The translations under genes and the position numbers were made by a program. Under the pieces are notes generated by a model. The model was not told the DNA's origin, did not search any database, and saw only the letters and a program-made list of their open reading frames with translations. 15,107 bases of DNA from CAYFUR01 sp964346275 (GTDB lineage Bacteria > Sumerlaeota > Sumerlaeia > SLMS01), in contig CAYFUR010000089.1 in assembly GCA_964346275.1 (NCBI GenBank), forward strand, positions 1-15,107. Direction: 5' to 3'. This document shows, piece by piece, positions 5,194 through 12,360 of this stretch; positions within the stretch are counted from its first letter, which is position 1, and every line of letters begins with the position of its first letter.

Positions 5194-7341
5194 ATGATTT
5201 TCTTTCTGCGACTGAAACCAACGCCGTTCCTGCTGATTCTTTCGTTGCTCAGTATGGGCCTTGTGTCCGGCGCGGCGGCAGCAAAGTTCACCATCCCTTC
5301 CATTTCGAGGGAGGAAGCCCTCCGGCAAGAGGGGGCAAGGCTTGTGCTGGCCTCGGGGCTCGACGGATCGCAGCAGGATCCTGCTCCTGCCATTTGCCAT
5401 GCCGCATATACAGATCAGGACCTCCTCCTGCTTTTCCAATTGCGGGGCGAAGGGCGCGAGGTTTCTGAAGAGGCTCCTCGCGATGATGTTTCCATGTTTG
5501 AACACCCCGCCGCCGAGGTGTTCTTCAGTCCCGGTGCGAAGACGCCTGATGCTTACTACCATATCGCCGCGGGAGCGGGCGGGGGCGTCTTCGACGAATT
5601 TGTAACTGCCGGAGGGTGGGAGCGTGATCCGGCGTGGGATTCCGGTGTCGAGGCGGAATGGATGGAGGCTCCGGAGCAAGGCCAATGGAGCGTTTTGCTG
5701 CGGGTTCCCCTTGGGATTATGCGCCGGGAAACTCCAATTGCGCAGCCGGCCGCCCAGCTTTCCACAGAGTTCCGTATCCAGTTGGCCGCGACAGCCGCGC
5801 CCAGACCTGGCGAGCTTATGCCTGTGACCTGGAGCAAAACATTTGGCGGATTCCACAGTCCCGGGGAATTTGGCACCATGGCGTGGCAAGGCCCGCCGCC
5901 GACTTTTCCGGCTTCGATGAACATGGATTTGAAACAGGATCAGTTCGAGGGACAATTGGCCGCCCGGGTGGAAGGGAAAGAAGGCAGCTACGTTGCCGAG
6001 GCGTTCCTTCGCCGCGTTCGGGTCGAGCCTCTCCAGATGCCCCTTTTTCGCGCGAATGTTTCTCCAGGGTTGCCAGCCACCCATGCGATCTCGCTCGGCA
6101 AGGCGGCCAATGCGCGTTTCGTTGTGGGGCGGCTCTACACGAAGCAAGGGGCCATGATCGATCAGGTGCAGATGGATTGGATGCTGAGCGAAGGAGAGCC
6201 CGTTTCGCCGCTTTCCGAGCGGTTCATCGACCGATTGGAGCTAACGTTTCGGTCTTTTCCAAACCGGCCGATCTCTTTGGCTACGATTACTCCGCAGGGC
6301 AGCGGCGAGCCCGTCTGGACTGGAAAGCCGGAGGACGGAGTGTCGGAAGAGGAAATCGACACGAGCGCATGGAGCACCGGTCTCTACGAGGTTTCCTGGG
6401 AAACGGAATCCGGGGAATTGGGGGATATTCTTGTGCGGCGCTTGCCCGATGATTTCCCCATGCCGGAGCCTGGATTCGCATTCTGGGGCTATGATCCGGA
6501 CGAACAGCTTCTGGCGGAATACCGCGCGTTTTCCGAGCAGCTTGGAGAGGGAGCGGGCCTGACGGGCCTGATATACGGGGGGTCGGTGGATCCTGCGGCG
6601 GGGGCGATCAGCGCAATTAACCTGGAGCCGCTGCGCCGCTGGCAGGAAGCGCTGCCTTCTGCTTCGATGCACGTGATGATTGATGGTGCGGGGAGTTTCG
6701 ATCAAGTGAGCGATGAGGATGTCGAAGCGATCGCCCAGCGAATTGTTGATGAGTTGAAGGGGGCGGAGGAGGTGGCGGGTGTCCACTTTGATCTCGAACC
6801 CTACCGTGCCAGCCAGGTCCGCCTGACCCGGGCGCTCAACCGTCGCGGGTGGGACAAGGCCATCAGCATGGCCACGGGCCTTGCCTTAACCATTCCGGAC
6901 AGGCAATGGGCCGGGGCCGATTTCATGGTGGCCATGAACTACGATCTCGGCCGAACCCCGGAAGAATTTCGCCAGCGTGCCGCGCCGAATGCCGAAGCCT
7001 TTGCGGAGGCGGCGGCGCGCAATCAGATCCCCCTGTTCATAGGGATTCCTGTGATCGCGACTCATAACGAATATGCCTTCGCCGTGGAGAAGGCGACGGG
7101 GGAAATCACCAGCGGAAGCGAGTCGGACACGATGGTTCCTTATGTCGTTGAGGCACTGGATATATGCAGACGAATCGCGAAGGATGCGCGATTGAGCGAG
7201 TATTTCTACGGCCCCGCGCTGTGGGGGGCGCTTGCTCGCGGCCACGGAGTGGGGCTCGGGGAGACTCAATACCTTCCTTCGACGATGGATCCCGAGAGCT
7301 GGACATTGTTGCTGGATTACCATGGGAACAGTCAGGAGTAG
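5194..7341 (+). CDS. Secreted CBM9/DOMON-like plus GH18-like TIM-barrel protein
   Basis: A 715-aa exported protein. Residues 1-30 are a signal peptide ending SGAAAA/KF. Residues about 45-235 resemble a CBM9/DOMON-like beta-sandwich (AYTDQDLLLLFQLRG..., HPAAEVFFSPG, WDSGVEAEWME....WSVLLRVPL). A second beta-rich stretch spans about 250-425. The C-terminal part from about 433 looks like a TIM barrel: V530-H-F-D533-L-E535-P could be the beta-4 strand with a catalytic Glu (compare DxxDxDxE of GH18), and F577-MVAMN-Y583-D584 resembles the GH18 beta-6 MxYD motif. I therefore propose a GH18-like glycosidase or a catalytically reduced relative; the first two Asp of the GH18 motif are missing. It begins nine nt after the ROK stop with a poor RBS, suggesting translational coupling. 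It ends three nt before the binding-protein gene. It probably attacks or binds the substrate whose products the transporter imports. Confidence 0.65.
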   Translation: MIFFLRLKPTPFLLILSLLSMGLVSGAAAAKFTIPSISREEALRQEGARLVLASGLDGSQQDPAPAICHAAYTDQDLLLLFQLRGEGREVSEEAPRDDVSMFEHPAAEVFFSPGAKTPDAYYHIAAGAGGGVFDEFVTAGGWERDPAWDSGVEAEWMEAPEQGQWSVLLRVPLGIMRRETPIAQPAAQLSTEFRIQLAATAAPRPGELMPVTWSKTFGGFHSPGEFGTMAWQGPPPTFPASMNMDLKQDQFEGQLAARVEGKEGSYVAEAFLRRVRVEPLQMPLFRANVSPGLPATHAISLGKAANARFVVGRLYTKQGAMIDQVQMDWMLSEGEPVSPLSERFIDRLELTFRSFPNRPISLATITPQGSGEPVWTGKPEDGVSEEEIDTSAWSTGLYEVSWETESGELGDILVRRLPDDFPMPEPGFAFWGYDPDEQLLAEYRAFSEQLGEGAGLTGLIYGGSVDPAAGAISAINLEPLRRWQEALPSASMHVMIDGAGSFDQVSDEDVEAIAQRIVDELKGAEEVAGVHFDLEPYRASQVRLTRALNRRGWDKAISMATGLALTIPDRQWAGADFMVAMNYDLGRTPEEFRQRAAPNAEAFAEAAARNQIPLFIGIPVIATHNEYAFAVEKATGEITSGSESDTMVPYVVEALDICRRIAKDARLSEYFYGPALWGALARGHGVGLGETQYLPSTMDPESWTLLLDYHGNSQE

Positions 7342-7344
7342 GAA

Positions 7345-8595
7345 ATGGCGCGGAAGGCCTGTATAGCTCTGGCGATCCTGCTCGGTTGTTTCGCGCTGGC
7401 GGCATGCGGACGCGGCGAGGCCGGCGAAGAACGGGGCGATGTGGAATTGCGCCTCTGGGTTTTCAGTCCGGACGTGGAACGCGATCTGGAGCCGGCGCTG
7501 GCCGAGTTTGAAGCCGAAAATCCCGGGATTACCGTCGCCGTGGAGCAACTGCCCTGGGACCGGGGATTCGAGAAGATCCTTCTGTCGCTGGCGACAGGGC
7601 GGCCGCCCGACGTTTGCGAGCTGGGGATGACATGGCTCGCCGGCTTCGCCAGCCAGGATGTGCTGACGGACCTCACGGAACAGATGGAGCCAACCATCGA
7701 CGACCGCGTTCTTGTGGATACGGCGACGTATAATGGCCGCCTCTATGCGGCGCCCTGGATGGTGGGGACGCGGATGTTCTTCTATAACCGCGAGTTACTG
7801 CGCGAGGCGGGATATGATGATGCCCTCCCTCCCGAAACCTGGGAGGAGCTTGCGGAAATGAGCGCCGCAGTAGACGCACTGGGCGAGAAAGTTCATGGGA
7901 TCGGCCTGCCGGCAGGAGATACGGAAATCACCTGGCAGACGTTCTATTCGTTTCTTGCGTCCGCCAATGCGCGTCTATACGACACGGAAAGAAAACAGCC
8001 CTTGCTCGAATCGGAAGGGTTTCTGGAAACGCTTCGCTTTTACCGCTCGCTGAAGCCGCATGCCCTTGTTGATCGCGGCGCCCAGCTGGACCGGGCCTTT
8101 GGGTCGGGCGAGATCGGGTTTCACGTGAGCGGGGCCTGGAACTTTGTGCTACTGCCGCGCGATTATCCTCTCCTCGACTATGGGTATGCACCGCTACCAT
8201 CTCCCGGAGGAGAGGGCGGAGGCGCAATGGCGGGCGGCCAGTTGCTCGTTGGATTCAAGAGATCCAAGCACCCCGGGGAAGCGCGGAAATTAATCGCGTT
8301 TCTGTCCCGGCCGGAAATCATGGCGCGCCTGACGTTTCCGATCAAGTCCGTGCTGCCCGCTTTGAAGAACGCCGAGGAGCTTCCAAAGTTTCGAGAGGAT
8401 CCGGCGCGCCGGTTTCACGCAGGGATGATTGAGCGAGCCATGGCCCCGCCTGCGGTCCCCTATTGGGAAGATATGCGCGAGGACATCGTGACGCTGATGG
8501 ATACGGCGCTTCTGACGGAAGCATCGCTCGAGGAATTAATTGAAAGAACCTCTGAGCACTGGAACGACCTGGCGGAGGATTACGGGCTTGAGTAA
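7345..8595 (+). CDS. ABC sugar transporter substrate-binding lipoprotein
   Basis: A 416-aa extracytoplasmic solute-binding protein of family 1 (CUT1/MalE type). The signal peptide ends with lipobox L18-A-A-C21, so the mature protein is a lipoprotein. Family marks include VELRLWVFSP, FEAENPGITV, GRPPDVCELG and a hinge region APWMVGTRMFFYNRELLREAGY followed by PPETWEELAEM (given in parts). AGGAG six bases upstream supports the ATG at 7345. It is followed directly by two permease genes, which confirms the transporter role. The ligand is unknown; from the neighbouring GH94 enzyme a beta-linked di- or oligosaccharide is likely. Confidence 0.92.
   Translation: MARKACIALAILLGCFALAACGRGEAGEERGDVELRLWVFSPDVERDLEPALAEFEAENPGITVAVEQLPWDRGFEKILLSLATGRPPDVCELGMTWLAGFASQDVLTDLTEQMEPTIDDRVLVDTATYNGRLYAAPWMVGTRMFFYNRELLREAGYDDALPPETWEELAEMSAAVDALGEKVHGIGLPAGDTEITWQTFYSFLASANARLYDTERKQPLLESEGFLETLRFYRSLKPHALVDRGAQLDRAFGSGEIGFHVSGAWNFVLLPRDYPLLDYGYAPLPSPGGEGGGAMAGGQLLVGFKRSKHPGEARKLIAFLSRPEIMARLTFPIKSVLPALKNAEELPKFREDPARRFHAGMIERAMAPPAVPYWEDMREDIVTLMDTALLTEASLEELIERTSEHWNDLAEDYGLE
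8574..8578 (+). promoter_or_regulatory. Ribosome-binding site supporting the TTG start at 8588
   Basis: GGAGG lies nine bases before TTG at 8588. It decides for this start over another in-frame TTG at 8540, which would give a 56-nt overlap with the binding-protein gene. Confidence 0.6.
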
Positions 8596-9487
8596 ACGCT
8601 GGACAAAACCTTCCCGGCCGAACGGGCTTCAGACGCTTGTGCTTTTGTCTCCGTGGATTCTCACCTTCGGCATTTTCGGCATCTTTCCGCCTGTCTATGC
8701 GTTTGTGATGAGTTTTTTTCGCTATTCTCTGCTGAACCCGGAGTGGGACTTCAATGGCGTGGGGAATTACGGCTACGTCATGTCGAACCCCGTGTTCTGG
8801 AAGGCTCTGTGGAATTCCGTTTACTATACAATCGGCACGGTGCCCTTTATCATCTTTCTCGCGCTTGTTTTGGCGGCGGTGCTCAATCGGCCGCTGCCGA
8901 TGCGGGGATTGTTCCGTGCCGGTTTCTTTCTGCCGACGGTGACCTCGATCATCGTGATCGCCATGATTTTCAAGTATCTCTACGCAACAAACGGCCTGGT
9001 GGATCAAGCGCTCGAGTCCGTGGGCGTTGCGCCACCCCGGCCTTCCTGGCTTCTGAACCCAAAGCTGGCGCTTCCCTCTTTGATGCTCATGGCCATCTGG
9101 ACGAGCATTGGATTTTACGCGGTGCTTTTCCTGGCGGCGATGCAGAGCATCCCTGTGCATTTGTATGAAGCGGCGCGTCTTGAGGGGGCCGGGCCAGTGC
9201 GCCAGTTTCTCCACATCACCGTCCCAATGATCCGGCCCACCGTCGCCTTTGCCGTCTTTCTTGCGACAATCAATGCGATCAAGGTCTTCCCCGAGGTCTT
9301 TACCATGACCCAAGGCGGGCCGATGGGTTCCACAACGACTCTGGTCTTTTGGATATACGAACTCGGGTTTTCCCGGTTTCAAATGGGCCGGGCATCAGCG
9401 GCGACAGTGCTGATGGTGTTCATGCTCGCGATTGTGGTTTTCGTCCAGTCGGTGATTCTCCGCACAGGTAAAGGAGTGGAAGATTGA
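8588..9487 (+). CDS. ABC sugar transporter permease, MalF type
   Basis: A 299-aa inner-membrane permease of the CUT1 family. About six hydrophobic segments are visible, beginning with TLVLLSPWILTFGIFGI. The EAA loop that docks to the ATPase is clear: E194-AARLEGAGPVRQFLHITVP, with G200 at the usual place. Proteins of this family start with such a short basic N-terminus followed by LLSPW or LLPAL, so the start at 8588 (TTG, GGAGG nine bases upstream) fits better than the in-frame TTG at 8540. The gene overlaps the binding-protein stop by eight nt and its own stop overlaps the next start. It forms the channel together with the MalG-type partner. It lacks the long second periplasmic loop of E. 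coli MalF. Confidence 0.9.
   Translation: MSKRWTKPSRPNGLQTLVLLSPWILTFGIFGIFPPVYAFVMSFFRYSLLNPEWDFNGVGNYGYVMSNPVFWKALWNSVYYTIGTVPFIIFLALVLAAVLNRPLPMRGLFRAGFFLPTVTSIIVIAMIFKYLYATNGLVDQALESVGVAPPRPSWLLNPKLALPSLMLMAIWTSIGFYAVLFLAAMQSIPVHLYEAARLEGAGPVRQFLHITVPMIRPTVAFAVFLATINAIKVFPEVFTMTQGGPMGSTTTLVFWIYELGFSRFQMGRASAATVLMVFMLAIVVFVQSVILRTGKGVED
9471..9476 (+). promoter_or_regulatory. Ribosome-binding site supporting the TTG start at 9484
   Basis: AAGGAG lies seven bases before the TTG at 9484. That TTG overlaps the TGA of the preceding permease in the sequence TTGA. Confidence 0.7.
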
Positions 9488-10800
9488 GCCGCCGGGACAC
9501 GTTTTCATGGTCAGGGATGCTGCGCGACCCGCGGCAGATATTGGGGCTGGCCGTTGCGGCGGGGCTTCTCTTGGTGTCACTTTATCCGCTGTATATCATG
9601 CTGCGGACATCGCTGCAAACCGTTGGAGATCCCTTTGAGGGGGCGCCGGAGGAAATTGTGCTGGCCCGGGCGGCCGACCGGGACATGACGATGCAAAGCC
9701 GCCCGATGGAACCCGGCCGATGGACGGCGGAAGAGGGGTTCCTTGCCGCCGAGGAGGTATGGAGGCTTGACGATGGAATCTATACAGCGGACTTGGAGAA
9801 CGCGGCCTTCCGGTTTTCATGGGATGGGGATTTGCGCCGCTACCGCCACATCGCGGTCCATGGGAAAGGGCGCTGGCAAATCGCCTGGCAAGACGCTGCC
9901 GGCAACACGGCACGGCAGAAAGTCAATGATTCAGGCGGAGAGATTTCACTCTTGAGGCCGGATTCATCACTGATGGCAACCTCGCCTCCCGGGGGAGATT
10001 TCGATGCCAAAAATATCAGCACGTTCACTCTCATTTTCGAATCGCCGGCGGCGTCCTGGGAACGGATCCGCCTGATTCCAAAATCCGTGACCCTGGCAAA
10101 CTATCTGGATGTCTGGCAGGCGGATAATTTTTCGCGCTACACATTGAACAGCTTCATCATTTCCTTTCTGATCACCTTTGGCAGCATCGTGACGAGCCTC
10201 TGCGCCGGCTATGCGTTCGCCCGCGGCGAGCTGCGCGGCAAAACGGTGTTTTGGGCGGTCATGCTGGGGAGCATGCTGATTCCCGTGGAGGTACTTCTGG
10301 TTCCCGGCTTCCTGATTCTCCAGCATTTTCCTTTGTTCGGAGGCAATAATCTCTGGGGGCAAGGGGGCATAGGCCTGCTTGATTCGTATCCGGGCCTGAC
10401 ACTTCCAAATCTTGTCAATCCCGTCGGTATTTTCCTTGTCCGCCAAAGCCTTTTGTCTCTTCCGGATTCCTACGAAGAAGCTGCGGTAATTGACGGGGCG
10501 TCTATACGCCAGGTTCTCTGGAACGTGATCGCACCGCTCCAGCGGCCGATTCTGGCGACGGTCGGCCTCTTGTCCTTCCTTTTCAGCTGGAATGCCTTCA
10601 TTTTCCCGTTGATCATTATCCAGAGTCCCGAGATGCGCACCCTGCCCGTCGGGCTTGCGCTGTATAGCGCCAAAAACACCGTGGACTGGGTGCATCTGAT
10701 GGCCGCATCAGCGATGACCGCGATTCCGATTTTTGCATTGTTTGTTGTGTTTAACCGGCAACTCATCGCCGGCCTGACTCATGAAGGCACGAAAGGATAA
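9484..10800 (+). CDS. ABC sugar transporter permease, MalG type, with large extracytoplasmic insertion
   Basis: A 438-aa permease, about 140-150 aa longer than usual for MalG-type CUT1 permeases (about 270-300). TM1 is at about 18-42 (LGLAVAAGLLLVSLYPLYIML). The canonical segment that follows the first loop, SVTLANYLDVW...YTLNSFIIS, appears only at 201 onward. The EAA loop E332-AAVIDGASIRQVLW..P is intact. Residues about 47-200 are therefore an inserted hydrophilic, beta-rich domain (WRLDDGIYTADLENAAF, FRFSWDGDLRRYRHIAV, STFTLIFESPAASWERI) on the outer face of the membrane. It recalls a jelly-roll or sugar-binding fold, but I cannot name it. The TTG start has AAGGAG at seven bases and is coupled to the upstream stop. 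Reading frame and hydrophobic pattern are intact, so the insertion is not a frameshift artefact. Confidence 0.88.
   Translation: MSRRDTFSWSGMLRDPRQILGLAVAAGLLLVSLYPLYIMLRTSLQTVGDPFEGAPEEIVLARAADRDMTMQSRPMEPGRWTAEEGFLAAEEVWRLDDGIYTADLENAAFRFSWDGDLRRYRHIAVHGKGRWQIAWQDAAGNTARQKVNDSGGEISLLRPDSSLMATSPPGGDFDAKNISTFTLIFESPAASWERIRLIPKSVTLANYLDVWQADNFSRYTLNSFIISFLITFGSIVTSLCAGYAFARGELRGKTVFWAVMLGSMLIPVEVLLVPGFLILQHFPLFGGNNLWGQGGIGLLDSYPGLTLPNLVNPVGIFLVRQSLLSLPDSYEEAAVIDGASIRQVLWNVIAPLQRPILATVGLLSFLFSWNAFIFPLIIIQSPEMRTLPVGLALYSAKNTVDWVHLMAASAMTAIPIFALFVVFNRQLIAGLTHEGTKG
9622..10083 (+). other. Inserted beta-rich domain in the MalG-type permease
   Basis: Encodes residues about 47-200, between TM1 and the conserved TLxNY segment. 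It has alternating hydrophobic strands, several Trp and Asp-Gly turns and no membrane segment. Base composition is like that of the host gene, giving no sign of recent acquisition. Confidence 0.65.
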
Positions 10801-10821
10801 GACGCCGCGAGGCTTGATAAT

Positions 10822-12351
10822 ATGTCTAGACACTTGTATTGGAGCCCGAAAAACTGGGCAGAACCCCTGTATTCCTTGGCGGTGTTGCTTTTCGTTGTGG
10901 CCGCACTTGCGGCAGCCGCAATGGCAAACCGCCCTCTGGCCGTGGCCGAAGGATCCCGGCCCGAACCGCTCGCACCGCCAACCCTGTTCACCGACGCAGA
11001 CGAAAGCCGCTCTTCTGAAACGACGGCCTCTCTCAGAACAATCGAGGTCTCTCCGCCCGCAGGCAATGCGGGGCGCGCTCTGCGGCTTGTTTACGGCATC
11101 AGGCCAAACCAGGCCCTCGGCTATCATTACGCTGGCGTTGCCTTCCCCTTCAACCCTCCGCAAGAGCTGAATCCCTCAGGCACGATCGAATTTCTGGTGC
11201 GCCCTTCGACAGATATACGGGCACAGATCAATATCCGCGATGCAAGCGGCACGAATGGTTTCGGCGAGCCGATAAAGCTTAAGGCAGCCCAGTGGCAAGT
11301 GATGAAAGCGGTGGTTTCGAGCTTTCCGAAGCCCGATATTTCAAGCATCGAAAGTGTGGCGATTTCTATTACTGATGGAGGGCAGGGAAGCCTGGATATT
11401 GCCACGGCAACGTTTCCCTTGGAAATCCCCGCGGGCCAACCTGGCGATCAAACCAAGGAGACGAGCGGCTCGGCGGCTTACTCATTTGATTTTGACGAGA
11501 ACCCGATCAGTCTCGGCAAACCCGTGACCATCTCTGACCGCGACGAGTCCCAGGAGGCGCGAAGCAATATAGACGTTGTCTTTGACGTCTCGGAGCTTCC
11601 GGCGGGGGAGAAAGGGAGCGTGATGAGGGTCCGGTTCGAAGTGGTCGATAATGCGGCGCTTGGCTATGAATATGCGGGCATTGCATTCCCCTTCACGGAG
11701 CCCCTCGCACTCTCGCCAAATGGAGAGTTCGCCCTGGACCTTCGGGCAGACGAGCCGATCGGCGAGATGGAACTCGTGCTGCGCGACCAAGGGAAGAATC
11801 GCGCAACGAAACGGGTAAAGATTGGCGCCGGAAACGGTTGGCAGCATATCTCTGCTCCGGCCTCTGAATTTCGCGGCATAGACACAGCGGCTCTGCAAAG
11901 CGCGGCGCTTGTGGTTTCGTCACAAGGAGAAGGTCGGTTTCAAATTGCGAACCTCAGGCTGCCGGTCGATCCAAAAACGGGAAGAGTCCAGAGGCACTCG
12001 CAAATCGAAAATCGGACGCGATGGTTCACGCATCCTGGCATGGCCCGGAGCGTCGCCAGGGAACGAGGCCTGCCGCTTCTGATGCTTCTGGCGCCTTCGG
12101 TTGAGGAAGTCGAGAAGGCCGCCGAACGGTTGAATGAGGACAGTGCCTGGAAAGGTCTGAATGCGCGGGCTATCAGCCTGCGGGCTGGAGGCAAATCCGC
12201 GAAAGAGCTGGGCGTCACCCCGGAGGACGGAACAATCATTGTTGTCTATACTCCGGACGGGCAGGAACTGGCTCGCACTGGAAACTTCACACCTGGAGAA
12301 GCTGAGCGCATTGCCCGCCTCTTGCAGCAGGCCCCTGAAAGCGGGGAATAG
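10822..12351 (+). CDS. Membrane-anchored protein: tandem beta-sandwich-like domains plus cysteine-free thioredoxin-like tail
   Basis: A 509-aa protein of unknown function. Residues about 16-36 are a single hydrophobic segment (LYSLAVLLFVVAALAAAAM) that should anchor or export it. Two similar domains follow: repeat 1 (about 54-200) and repeat 2 (about 229-390), sharing ALGY(H/E)YAG(V/I)AFPF followed by LNPSG or LSPNG and then strands ending in RD. They look like carbohydrate-binding jelly rolls. The last part (about 400-507) resembles a thioredoxin-like fold: W401 then an Ala/Arg-rich helix, GLPLLMLL, and IIVVYTPDGQELARTG with the usual 'xxxxDGxExxRxxG' hairpin. The CxxC position is occupied by residues without cysteine (LAPSVEEV), so it is not a redox enzyme. 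GAGG lies nine bases before ATG. It sits 21 nt after the permease and nine nt before the GH94 gene, implying an accessory part in transport or surface capture. Confidence 0.7.
   Translation: MSRHLYWSPKNWAEPLYSLAVLLFVVAALAAAAMANRPLAVAEGSRPEPLAPPTLFTDADESRSSETTASLRTIEVSPPAGNAGRALRLVYGIRPNQALGYHYAGVAFPFNPPQELNPSGTIEFLVRPSTDIRAQINIRDASGTNGFGEPIKLKAAQWQVMKAVVSSFPKPDISSIESVAISITDGGQGSLDIATATFPLEIPAGQPGDQTKETSGSAAYSFDFDENPISLGKPVTISDRDESQEARSNIDVVFDVSELPAGEKGSVMRVRFEVVDNAALGYEYAGIAFPFTEPLALSPNGEFALDLRADEPIGEMELVLRDQGKNRATKRVKIGAGNGWQHISAPASEFRGIDTAALQSAALVVSSQGEGRFQIANLRLPVDPKTGRVQRHSQIENRTRWFTHPGMARSVARERGLPLLMLLAPSVEEVEKAAERLNEDSAWKGLNARAISLRAGGKSAKELGVTPEDGTIIVVYTPDGQELARTGNFTPGEAERIARLLQQAPESGE
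10981..11991 (+). repeat. Tandem protein-level repeat of beta-sandwich-like domain
   Basis: Repeat 1 is encoded at about 10981-11421 and repeat 2 at about 11506-11991. The best shared block is ALGYxYAGxAFPF, at residues 98-110 and 279-291, followed at similar spacing by L(N/S)P(S/N)G and a strand with RDxG or RDAS. DNA identity is low, so the duplication is old. Confidence 0.7.
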
Positions 12352-12360
12352 AGAGTCATT

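Noticed and set aside
5119..6147. Long minus-strand frame across the start of the secreted GH18-like gene
   Set aside because: It shadows the signal peptide and CBM-like region of a well-supported plus-strand gene, and its composition is not protein-like.
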